The translations under genes and the position numbers were made by a program. The notes beneath the pieces were generated by a model. That model worked only from the letters and a program-made list of their open reading frames with translations. It had not been told where the DNA came from and did no database searches. Shown piece after piece: positions 32,757-45,292 of a stretch of DNA of 64,000 nt (within the stretch, counting starts at the first letter, position 1; every line of letters begins with the position of its first letter). Source of the DNA: Euglena gracilis (Eukaryota; Euglenida; Euglenophyceae; Euglenales); the NCBI GenBank assembly GCA_039621445.1, contig CP154954.1, forward strand, positions 36,193,703 through 36,257,702, given 5' to 3'.

Positions 32757-35700
32757 ATTTACCAGGTCAGCCCAGGTTACCATGTAAAAATGGACCAAAA
32801 CGGGCCTTACTCCGAGTAACCGAATGGGTGTTCCAGGAGGCCTCCAAAGTCAGGGGACCCGTTGGTTTCGTGATTGTCGTGGTTTAATGGTAGGAAAAAC
32901 ATGCAGCGGGAATGTTGGTTGCAAGAAATGAGCACATTTAGATGGGTGCATTCGACCATTCCGGGGGACATTTACCAGGTCAGCCCAGGTTACCATGTAA
33001 AAAATGGATCAAAATTGGCCTTACTCCGAGTAACCGAATGGGCGTTCTAGGAGGCCTCCAAAGTCATGGGACCCGTTGGTTTCATGATTGTCGTGGTTAA
33101 ATGGTAAGAAGAACATGCAGCGGGAATGTTGGTTGCAAGAAATGAGCGCATTTACATGGGTGCATTCGACCAGTTCCGGGGGACATTTACCAGGTCAGCC
33201 CAGGTTACCATGTAAAAATGGACCAAAATCGGCCTTACTCCGAGTAACCGAATGGGTGTTCCAGGAGGCCTCCAAAGTCAGGGGACCCGTTGGTTTCATG
33301 ATTGTCGTGGTTTAATGGTAAGAAACACATGCAGCGGTAATGTTGGTTGCAAGAAATGAGCACATTTAGATGGGTGCATTCGACCATTCCGGGGGACATT
33401 TACCAGGTCAGCCCACGTTACCATGTAAAAATGGCCCAAAATCGGCCTTACTCCGAGTAACCGAATGGGTGTTCCAGGAGGCCTCCAAAGTCAGGGGACC
33501 CGTTGGTTTCATGATTGTCGTGGTTTAATCGTAAGAAACACATGCAGCGGGAATGTTGGTTGCAAGAAATGAGCACATTTAGATGGGTGCATTCGACCAT
33601 TCGGGGGGACATTTACCAGGTCAGCCCAGGTTACCATGTAAAAATGGACCAAAATGGGCCTTACTCCGAGTAACCGAATGGGTGTTCCAGGAGGCCTCCA
33701 AAGTCAGGGGACCCGTTGGTTTCATGATTGTCGTGGTTTAATGGTAGGAAAAACATGCAGCGGGAATGTTGGTTGCAAGAAATGAGCACATTTAGATGGG
33801 TGCATTCGACCATTCCGGGGGACATTTACCAGGTCAGCCCAGGTTACCATGTTAAAATGGACCAAAATGGGTCTTACTCCGAGTAACCGAATGGGTGTTC
33901 CAGGAGGCCTTCATAGTAAGGGGACCCGTTGTTTTCATGATTGTCGTGGTTTAATACAAAGCAAAACATGCAGCGGGAATGTTGGTTGCAAGGAATGAGC
34001 ACATTTAGATGGGTGCATTCGACCACTCCGGGGGACATTTACCAGGTCAGCCCAGGTTACCATGTAAAAATGGACCAAAATCGGCCTTACTCCGAGTAAC
34101 CGAATGGGTGTTCCAGGAGGCCTCCAAAGTCAGGGGACCCGTTGGTTTCATGATTGTCGTGGTTTAATGGTAAGAAGAACATGCAGCTGGAATGTTGGTT
34201 GCAAGAAATGAGCACATTTAGATGGGTGCATTCGACCATTCCGGGGGACATTTACCAGGTCAGCCCAGGTTACCATGTAAAAATGGACCAAAATCGGCCT
34301 TACTCCGAGTAACCGAATGGGTGTTCCAGGAGGCCTCCAAAGTCAGGGGACCCGTTGGTTTCATGATTGTCGTGGTTTAATGGTAAGAAACACGTGCAGC
34401 GGGAATGTTGGTTGCAAGAAATGAGCACATTTAGATGGGTGCATTCGACCATTCCGGGGGACATTTACCAGGTCAGCCCAGGTTACCATGTAAAATGGAC
34501 CAAAATGGGCCTTACTCCGAGTAACCGAATGGGTGTTCCAGGAGGCCTCCAAAGTCAGGGGACCCGTTGGTTTCATGATTGTCGTGGTTTAACGGTAAGA
34601 AAAACATGCAGCGGGAATGTTGGTTGCAAGAAATGAGCACATTTAGATGGGTGCATTCGACCATTCCGGGGGACATTTACCAGGTCAGCCCAGGTTACCA
34701 TGTTAAAATGGACCAAAATGGGCCTTACTCCGATTAACCGAATGGGTGTTCCAGGAGGCCTCCAAAGTTCGGGGACCCGTTGGTTTCATGATTGTCGTGG
34801 TTTAATGGTAAAAAACACATGTAGCGGGAAGGTTGGTTGCAAGAAATGAGCACATTTAGATGGGTGCATTCGACCATTCCGGGGGACATTTACCAGGTCA
34901 GCCCAGGTTACCATGTTAAAGTGGAACAAAATGGGCCTTACTCCGAGTAACCGAATGGGTGTTCCAGGAGGCCTTCAAAGTCAGGGGTACCGTTGTTTTC
35001 ATGATTGTCGTGGTTTAATACAAAGAAAAACATGCAGCGGTAATGTTGGTTGCGAGTAATGAGAAGATTTAGATGGGTGCATTCGACCATTCCGGGGGAC
35101 ATTTACTAGGTCAGCCCAGGTTACCGTGTAAAAATGGACCAAATTGGGCCTTACTCCGAGTAACCGAATGGACGTTCCAGGAGGCCTCCAAAGTCAGGGG
35201 ACCCGTTGGTTTCATGATTTTCGTGGTTTAATGGAAGAAAAACATGTAGCGGGAATGTTGGTTGCAAGAAATGAGCACATGTAGATGGGTGCATTCGACC
35301 ATTCCGGGGGACATTTACCAGGTCAGCCCAGGTTACCATGTAAAAATGGACCAAAACGGGCCTTACTCCGAGTAACCGAATGGGTGTTCCAGGAGGCCTC
35401 CAAAGTCAGGAGACCCTTTGGTTTCATGATTGTCGTGGTTTAGTGGTAGTAAAAACATGCGGCGGGAATGTTGGGTGCTAGAAATGAGCACATTTAGATG
35501 GGTGCATTCGACCATTCCGGGGGACATTTACCAGGTCAGCCCAGGTTACCATGTAAAAATGGACCAAAATGGGCCTTACTCCGAGTAACCAAATGGGTGT
35601 TCCAGGAGGCCTCCAAGGAAAGGGGCCCCGTTTGTTTCATGATTTTCGTGGTTTAATGGTAAGAAAAACTTGCAGCGGGAATGTTGGGTGCAATAAATGA

Positions 35701-38700
35701 GCACATTTAGATGGGTGCATTCGACCATTCCGGGGGACATTTACCAGGTCAGCCCAGGTTACCATGTAAAAATGGACCAAATTGGGCCTTACTCCGAGTA
35801 ACCGAATGGGTGTTCCAGGAGGCCTCCAAAGTCAGGAGGCCCGTTGGTTTCATGATTGTCGTAGTTTAATGGTAAAAAAAACATGCAGCGGGAATGTTGG
35901 TTGCAAGAAATGAGCACATTTAGATGGGTGCATTCGACCATTCCGGGGGACATTTACCAGGTCAGCCCAGGTTACCATGTAAAAATGGCCCAAAATGGGC
36001 CTTACTCCGAGTAACCGAATGGGTGTTCCAGGAGGCCTCCAAAGTCAGGGGACTCGTTGGTTTCATGATTGTCGTGGTTTAATGGGAAGAAAAACATGCA
36101 GCAAGAATGTTGGTTGCAAGAAATGAGCACATTTAGATGGGTGCATTCGACCATTGCGAGGGACATTTACCAGGTCAGCCCAGGTTACCATGTAAAAATG
36201 GACCAAAATGGGCCTTACTCCGAGTAACCGAATGGGTGTTCCAGGAGGCCTCCAAAGTCAGGGGACCCGTTGGTTTCATGATTGTCGTGGTTTAATGGTA
36301 AGAAAAACATGCAGCGGGAATGTTGGTTGCAAGAAATGAGCACATTTAGATGGGTGCATTCGACCATTCTGGGGGACATTTACCAGGTCAGCCCAGGTTA
36401 CCATGTAAAAATGGACCAAATTGGGCCTTACTCCGAGTAACCGAATGGGTGTTCCAGGAGGCCTCCAAAGTCAGGAGGCCCGTTGGTTTCATGATTGTCG
36501 TGGTTTAATGGTAAAAAAAACATGCAGCAAGAATGTTGGTTGCAATAAATGAGCACATTTAGATGGGTGCATTCGACCATTCCGGGGGACATTTACCAGG
36601 TCAGCCCAGGTTACCATGTAAAAATGGACCAAATTGGGCCTTACTCCGAGTAACCGAATGGGTGTTCCAGGAGGCCTCCAAAGTCAGGGGACCCGTTGGT
36701 TTCATGATTGTCGTGGTTTAATGGTAAGAAAAACATGCAGCGGGAATGTTGAGTGCAATAAATGAGCACATTTAGATGGGTGCATTCGACCATTCTGGGG
36801 GACATTTACCAGGTCAGCCCAGGTTACCATGTAAAAATGGACCAAATTGGGCCTTACTCCGAGTAACCGAATGGGTGTTCCAGGAGGCCTCCAAAGTCAG
36901 GGGACCCGTTGGTTTCATGATTGTCGTGGTTTAATGGTAAGAAAAACATGCAGCGGGAATGTTGGTTGCAAGAAATGAGCACATTTAGATGGGTGCATTC
37001 GACCATTCCGAGGGACATTTACCAGGTCAGCCCAGGTTACCATGTAAAAATGGACCAAAATGGGCCTTACTCCGAGTAACCGAATGGGTGTTCCAGGAGG
37101 CCTCCAAAGTCAGGAGGCCCGTTGGTTTCATGATTGTCGTAGTTTAATGGTAAAAAAAAACATGCAGCGGGAATGTTGGTTGCAAGAAATGAGCACATTT
37201 AGATGGGTGCATTCGACCATTCCGGGGGACATTTACCAGGTCAGCCCAGGTTACCATGTAAAAATGGACCAAAATGGGCCTTACTCCGAGTAACCGAATG
37301 GGTGTTCCAGGAGGCCTCCAAAGTCAGGTGACCCGTTGGTTTCATGATTGTCGTGGTTTTTTGATAGGTAAAACATGCAGCGAAAATGTTGGTTGCAAGA
37401 AATAAGTACATTTAGATGGGTGCATTCGACAATTCCAGGGGCATTTACCAGGTGAGCCCAGGTTACCATGTAAAAATGGACCAAAATGGGCCTTACTCCG
37501 AGTAACGGAATGGGTGTTCCAGGAGGCCTCCAAAGTCAGGGCACCCGTTGGTTTCATGATTGTCGTGGTTTAATGGAAAAAAAAAGTGCAGCAAGAATGT
37601 TGGTTGCAAGAAATGAGCACATTTAGATGGGTGCATTTCCATGGGACATTTACCACGTCAGCCCAGGTTACCATGAAAAAGTGGACCAAATGGGCCTTAC
37701 TCCGAGTAACCGAATGGGTGTTCCAGGAGGCCTCCAAAGTCAGGGGACCCGTTGGTTTCATGATTGTCGTGGTTTAATGGTAAGAAAAACATGCAGCAGA
37801 AATGTTGGTTGCAAGAAATGAGCACATTTAGATGGGTGCATTCGACCATTCCGGGGGACATTTACCAGGTCAGCCCAGGTTACCATGTAAAAATGGACCA
37901 AATTGGGCCTTACTCCGAGTAACCGAATGGGTGTTCCAGGAGGCCTCCAAAGTCAGGGGACCCGTTGGTTTCATGATTGTCGTGGTTTAATGGTAAAAAA
38001 ACATGCAGGAAGGATGTTGGGTGCAATAAATGAGCACATTTAGATGGGTGCATTCGACCATTCCGGGGGACATTTACCAGGTCAGCCCAGGTTACCATGT
38101 AAAAATGGACCAAATTGGGCCTTACTCCGAGTAACCGAATGGGTGTTCCAGGAGGCCTCCAAAGTCAGGGGACCCGTTGGTTTCATGATTGTCGTGGTTT
38201 AAGGGAAGAAAAACATGCAGCGGGAATGTTGGGTGCAAGAAATGAGCACATTTAGATGGGTGCATTCGACCATTCCGGGGGACATTTACCAGGTCAGCCC
38301 AGGTTACCATGTAAAAATGGACCAAATTGGGCCTTACTCCGAGTAACCGAATGGGTGTTCCAGGAGGCCTCCAAAGTCAGGGGACCCGTTGGTTTCATGA
38401 TTGTCGTGGTTTAATGGTAAGAAAAACATGCAGCGGGAATGTTGGTTGCAAGAAATGAGCACATTTAGATGGGTGCATTCGACCATTCCGGGGGACATTT
38501 ACCAGGTCAGCCCAGGTTACCATGTAAAAATGGACCAAAATGGGCCTTACTCCGAGTAACCGAATGGGTGTTCCAGGAGGCCTCCAAAGTCAGAGGACCC
38601 GTTGGTTTCATGATTGTCGTGGTTTATTGGTAAAAAAAACATGCAATCGGGAATGTTGGTTGTAAGGAATGAGCACATTTAGATGGGTGCATTCGACCAT

Positions 38701-41700
38701 TCCGGGGGACATTTACCAGGTCAGCCCAGGTTACCATGTAAAAATGGACCAAAATGGGCCTTACTCCGAGTATCCGAATGGGTGTTCCAGGAGGCCTCCA
38801 AAGTCAGGGGACCCGTTGGTTTCATGATTGTCGTGGTTTAATGGTAAGAAAAACATGCAGCGGGAATGTTGGTTGCAAGAAATGAGCACATTTAGATGGG
38901 TGCATTCGACCATTCCGAGGGACATTTACCAGGTCAGCCCAGGTTACCATGTAAAAATGGACCAAAATGGGCCTTACTCCGAGTAACCGAATGGGTGTTC
39001 CAGGAGGCCTCCAAAGTCAGGGGACCCGTTGGTTTCATGATTGTCGTGGTTTAATGGTAAGAAAAACATGCAGCAAGAATGTTGGTTGCAAGAAATGAGC
39101 ACATTTAGATGGGTGCATTCGACCATTCCGGGGGACATTTACCAGGTCAGCCCAGGTTACCATGTAAAAATGGACCAAAATGGGCCTTACTCCGAGTAAC
39201 CGAATGGGTGTTCCAGGAGGCCTCCAAAGTCAGGGGACCCGTTGGTTTCATGATTGTCGTGGTTTAATGGTAAGAAAAACATGCAGCGTTAAAGTTGTTT
39301 GCAAGAAATGAGCACATTTAGATGGGTGCATTCGACCATTCCGGGGGACATTTACCAGGTCAGCCCAGGTTACCATGTAAAAATGGACCAAAATGGGCCT
39401 TACTCCGAGTAACCGAATGGGTGTTCCAGGAGGCCTCCAAAGTCAGGGGACCCGTTGGTTTCATGATTGTCGTGGTTTAATGGTAATGAAAACATGCAGC
39501 AAGAATGTTGGTTGCAAGAAATGAGCACATTTAGATGGGTGCATTCGACCATTCCGGGGGACATTTACCAGGTCAGCCCAGGTTACCATGTAAAAATGGA
39601 CCAAATTGGGCCTTACTCCGAGTAACCGAATGGGTGTTCCAGGAGGCCTCCAAAGTCAGGGGACCCGTTGGTTTCATGATTGTCGTGGTTTAATGGTAGA
39701 AAAACATGCAGCGGGAATGTTGAGTGCAATAAATGAGCACATTTAGATGGGTGCATTCGACCATTCCGGGGGACATTTACCAGGTCAGCCCAGGTTACCA
39801 TGTAAAAATGGACCAAATTGGGCCTTACTCCGAGTAACCGAATGGGTGTTCCAGGAGGCCTCCAAAGTCAGGGGACCCGTTGGTTTCATGATTGTCGTGG
39901 TTTAATGGTAAAAAAAACATGCAGCAAGAATGTTGGGTGCAATAAATGAGCACATTTAGATGGGTGCATTCGACCATTCCGGAGGACATTTACCAGGTCA
40001 GCCCAGGTTACCATGTAAAAATGGACCAAATTGGGCCTTACTCCGAGTAACCGAATGGGTGTTCCAGGAGGCCTCCAAAGTCAGGGGACCCGTTGGTTTC
40101 ATGATTGTCGTGGTTTAATGGTAAACAAAACATTCAGCAAGAATGTTGGTTGCAAGAAATGAGCACATTTAGATGGGTGCATTCGACCATTCCGGATGAC
40201 ATTTACCAGGTCAGCCCAGGTTACCATGTAAAAATGGACCAAAATGGGCCTTACTCCGAGTAACCGAATGGGTGTTCCAGGAGGCCTCCAAAGTCAGGGG
40301 ACCCGTTGGTTTCATGATTGTCGTGGTTTAATGGTAAGAAAAACATGCAGCGGGAATGTTGGTTGCAAGAAATGAGCACATTTAGATGGGTGCATTCGAC
40401 CATTCCGGGGGACATTTACCAGGTCAGCCCAGGTTACCATGTAAAAATGGACCAAAATGGGCCTTACTCCGAGTAACCGAATGGGTGTTCCAGGAGGCCT
40501 CCAAAGTCAGGAGGCCCGTTGGTTTCATGATTGTCGTAGTTTAATGGTAAAAAAAACATGCAGCAAGAATGTTGGTTGCAAGAAATGAGCACATTTAGAT
40601 GGATGCATTCGACCATTCCGGGGGACATTTACAAGGTCAGCCCAGGTTACCATGTAAAAATGGCCCAAAATGGGCCTTACTCCGAGTAACCGAATGGGTG
40701 TTCCAGGAGGCCTCCAAAGTCAGGGGACCCGTTGGTTTCATGATTGTCGTGGTTTAATGGTAGGAAAAACATGCAGCGTTAAAGTTGTTTGCAAGAAATG
40801 AGCACATTTAGATGGGTGCATTCGACCATTGCGAGGGACATTTACCAGGTCAGCCCAGGTTACCATGTAAAAATGGACCAAAATGGGCCTTACTCCGAGT
40901 AACCGAATGGGTGTTCCAGGAGGCCTCCAAAGTCAGGGGACCCGTTGGTTTCATGATTGTCGTGGTTTAATGGTAAGAAAAACATGCAGCAAGAATGTTG
41001 GTTGCAAGAAATGAGCACATTTAGATGGGTGCATTCGACCATTGCGAGGGACATTTACCAGGTCAGCCCAGGTTACCATGTAAAAATGGACCAAAATGGG
41101 CCTTACTCCGAGTAACCGAATGGGTGTTCCAGGAGGCCTCCAAAGTCAGGGGACCCGTTGGTTTCATGATTGTCGTGGTTTAATGGTAGAAAAACATGCA
41201 GCGGGAATGTTGAGTGCAATAAATGAGCACATTTAGATGGGTGCATTCGACCATTCCGGGGGACATTTACCAGGTCAGCCCAGGTTACCATGTAAAAATG
41301 GACCAAATTGGGCCTTACTCCGAGTAACCGAATGGGTGTTCCAGGAGGCCTCCAAAGTCAGGAGGCCCGTTGGTTTCATGATTGTCGTGGTTTAATGGTA
41401 AAAAAACATGCAGCAAGAGTGTTGGGTGCAATAAATGAGCACATTTAGATGGATGCATTCGACCATTCCGGGGGACATTTACAAGGTCAGCCCAGGTTAC
41501 CATGTAAAAATGGACCAAATTGGGCCTTACTCCGAGTAACCGACTGGGTGTTCCAGGAGGCCTCCAAAGTCAGGGACCCGTTGGTTTCATGATTGTCGTG
41601 GTTTAATGGTAGGAAAAACATGCAGCGTTAAAGTTGTTTGCAAGAAATGAGCACATTTAGATGGGTGCATTCGACCATTGCGAGGGACGTTTACCAGGTC

Positions 41701-44700
41701 AGCCCAGGTTACCATGTAAAAATGGACCAAAATGGGCCTTACTCCGAGTAGCCGAATGGGTGTTCCAGGAGGCCTCCAAAGTCAGGGGACCCGTTGGTTT
41801 CATGATTGTCGTGGTTTAATGGTAAGAAAAACATGCAGCGGGAATGTTGGTTGCAAGAAATGAGCACATTTAGATGGGTGCATTCGACCGTTCCGGGGGA
41901 CATTTACCAGGTCAGCCCAGGTTACCATGTAAAAATGGACCAAAATGGGCCTTACTCCGAGTAACCGAATGGGTGTTCCAGGAGGCCTCCAGAGTCAGGG
42001 GACCCGTTGGTTTCGTGATTGTCGTGGTTTAATGGTAGGAAAAACATGCAGCGGGAATGTTGGTTGCAAGAAATGAGCACATTTAGATGGGTGCATTCAA
42101 CCATTCCGGGGGACATTTACCAGGTCAGCCCAGGTTACCATGTAAAAATGGATCAAAATTCGCCTTACTCCGAGTAACCGGATGGGCGTTCTAGGAGGCC
42201 TCCAAAGTCATGGGAACCGTTGGTTTCATGATTGTCGTGGTTTAATGGTAAGAAAATCATGCAGCGGGAATAGCACATTTAGATGGGTGCATTCGACCAT
42301 TTCGGGGGACATTTACCAGGTCAGCCCAGGTTACCATGTAAAAATGGACCAAAATGGGCCTTACTCCGAGTAACCGAATGGGTGTTCCAGGAGGCCTCCA
42401 AAGTCAGGGGACCCGTTGGTTTCATGATCGCTGTGGTTCAATGGTAAGAAACACATGCATCGGGAATGTTGGTTGCAAGAAATGAGCACATTTAGATGGG
42501 TGCATTCGACCATTCCGGGGGACATTTACCAGGTCAGCCCAGGTTACCATGTTAAAATGGACCAAAATTGGCCTTACTCTGATTAACCGAATGGGCGTTC
42601 CAGGAGGCCTCCAAAGTCAGGGGACCCGTTGGTTTCATGATTGTCGTGGTTTAATGGTAAGAAAAACATGCAGCGGTAATGTTGGTTGCAAGAAATGAGC
42701 ACATTTAGATGGGTGCATTCGATTATTCGCGGCGACATTTACCGGGTCAGCCCACGTTACCATGTTAAAATGGACCAAAATGGGCCTTACTCCGAGTAAC
42801 CGAATGGGTGTTCCAGGAGGCCTTCAAAGTCAGGGGTCCCGTTGTTTTCATGATTGTCGTGATTTAATGGTAAAAAACACATGCAGCGGGAATGTTGGTT
42901 GCAAGGAATGAGCACATTTAGATGGGTGCATTCGACCATTCCGGGGGACATTTACCAGGTCAGCCCAGGTTACCATGTTAAAATGGACCAAAATGGGCCT
43001 TACTCCGAGTAACCGAATGGGTGTTCCAGGAGGCCTCCAAAGTCAGGGGACCCGTTGGTTTTATGATTGTTGTGGTTCAATGGTAAGAAAACCTTGCAGC
43101 GGGAATGTTGGTTGCAAGAAATGAGCACATTTAGATGGGTGCATTCGACCATTCCCGGGGACATTTACCAGGTCATCCCACGTTACCATGTAAAAATGGA
43201 CCAAAATTAGCCTTACTCCGATTAACCGAATGGGCGTTCCAGGAAGCCTCCAAAGTCAGGGGACCCGTTGGTTTCATGATTGTCGTGGTTTAATGGTAAT
43301 AAAAACATGCAGCGGGAATGTTGGTTGCAAGAAATGAGCACATTTAGATGGGTGCACTCGACCCTTCCGGCGGACATTTACCAGGTCAGCCCAGGTTACC
43401 ATGTTAAAATGGACCAGAATGGGCCTTACTCCGAGTAACCGAATGGGTGTTCCAGGAGGCCTCCAAAGCCAGGGGTCCCGTTGTTTTCATGATTGTCGTG
43501 GTTTATTGCAAAGAAAAACATGCAGCGGTAATGTTGGTGGCAAGGAATGAGCACATTTAGATGGGTGCACTCGACCCTTCCGGGGGACATTTACCAGGTC
43601 AGCCCAGGTTACCATGTTAAAATGGACCAGAATGGGCCTTACTCCGAGTAACCGAATGGGTGTTCCAGGAGGCCTCCAAAGCCAGGGGTCCCGTTGTTTT
43701 CATGATTGTCGTGGTTTATTGCAAAGAAAAACATGCAGCGGTAATGTTGGTGGCAAGGAATGAGCACATTTAGATGGGTGCACTCGACCCTTCCGGGGGA
43801 CATTTACCAGGTCAGCCCAGGTTACCATGTTAAAATGGACCAGAATGGGCCTTACTCCGAGTAACCGAATGGGTGTTCCAGGAGGCCTCCAAAGTCAGGG
43901 AGCCCGTTGGTTTCATGATTGTCGTAGTTTAATGGTAAAAAAAAACATGCAGCAAGAATGTTGGTTGCAAGAAATGAGCACATTTAAATGGGTGCATTCG
44001 ACCATTCCGGGGGACATTTACCAGGTCAGCCCAGGTTACCATGTAAAAATGTACCAAATTGGGCCTTACTCCGAGTAACCGAATGGGTGTTCCAGGAGGC
44101 CTCTAAAGTCAGGGGGCCCGTTGGTTTCATGATTGTCGTGGTTAAATGGTAGGAAAAAAATGCAGCGGGAATGTTGTGTGCAATAAATGAGCACATTTGG
44201 ATGGGTGCATTCGACCATTCCGGGGGACATTTACCAGGTCAGCCCAGGTTACCATGTAAAAATGGACCAAATTGGGCCTTACTCCGAGTAACCGAACGGG
44301 TGTTCCAGGAGGCCTCCAAAGCCATGGGACCCGTTAGTTTCATAATTGTCGTGGTTTAATGGTAACAAAAACATGCAGCGGGAACGTTGGTTGCAAGAAA
44401 TGAGCAACATTTAGATGGGTGCATTCGACCATTCCGGGGGACATTTACCAGGTCAGCCCAGGTGACTATGTAAAAGTGGACCAAAATGGGCCTTACTCCG
44501 AGTAACCGAATGGGTGTTCCAGGAGGCCTCCAAAGTCAGGGGACCCGTGCCCTTTCATGATTGTCGTGGTTTAATGGTAAGAAAAACAAGCAGCGGGAAT
44601 GTTGGTTGCAAGAAATCAGCACATTTAGGTAGGTGCATTCGACCATTACGGGGGACATTTACCAGGTCAGCCCAGGTTACCATGTAAAAATGGACCAAAA

Positions 44701-45292
44701 TGGGCTTTACTTCCGAGTAACCGAATGGGTGTTCCAGGAGGCCTCCAAAGTCAGGGGACCCGTTGGTTTCATGATTGTCGTGGTTCAATGGTAAGAAAAA
44801 CATGCGAGGAAATGTTGGTAGCAAGAAATGAGCACATTTAGATGGGTACATTCGACCATTCCGGGGGACGTTTACCAGGTCAGCCCAGGTTACCATGTAA
44901 AAATGGACCAAAATAAGCCTTACTCCGAGTAACCGAATGGGAGTTCCAGCGGGAATGTTGGTTGCAAGAAATGAGCACATTTAGATGGGTGCATTCGACC
45001 ATTCCGGGGGACATTTACCAGGTCAGCCCAGGTTACCATATAAAAATGGACCAAAATGGGCCTTACTCCGAGTAACCGAATGGGTGTTCCAGGAGGCCTC
45101 CAAAGTCAGGGGACCCGTGTCCTTTCATGATTGTCGTGGTTTAATGGAAAGAAAAACATGCAGCGGGAATGTTGGTTGCAAGAAGTCAGCACATTTAGGT
45201 GGGTGCATTCGACCATTCCGGGGGACATTTACCAGGTCAGCCCAGGTTACCATGTTAAAATGGTCCAAAATGGGCCTTACTCCGAGTAACCC
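32757..45292 (+). repeat. Satellite 2 array, ~212-213-bp monomer, plus orientation, about 59 copies
   Basis: Each monomer reads GTAACCGAATGGGTGTTCC, GGAGGCCTCC, AAAGTCAGGGGACCCGTTGG, TTTCATGATTGTCGTGG, CATGCAGCGGGAATGTTGG, GAGCACATTTAGATGGGTGC, ATTTACCAGGTCAGCCCAGG, TTACCATGTAAAAATGGACC, TTACTCCGAGTAA. Steps are 212-213 bp. GGAGGCCTCC and TTACTCCGAGTAA are dyads kept in nearly all copies. Outer copies (32.8-35.6 kb and 42-45.3 kb) are more diverged than the middle. Local amplification shows as a 1490-bp (seven-monomer) offset, for example CAGCGTTAAAGTTGTTTGC at 39284 and 40774. One copy near 44950 is a fused partial monomer lacking about half the unit. Confidence 0.97.
43374..43888 (+). repeat. 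Identical adjacent satellite 2 monomers
   Basis: Sequence from about 43374 to 43675 is repeated without visible change 213 bp downstream, including rare variants (GTGCACTCGACCCTTCC, GCCAGGGGTCCCG, TTATTGCAAAG). This is a recent unit duplication within diverged neighbours. Confidence 0.8.
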
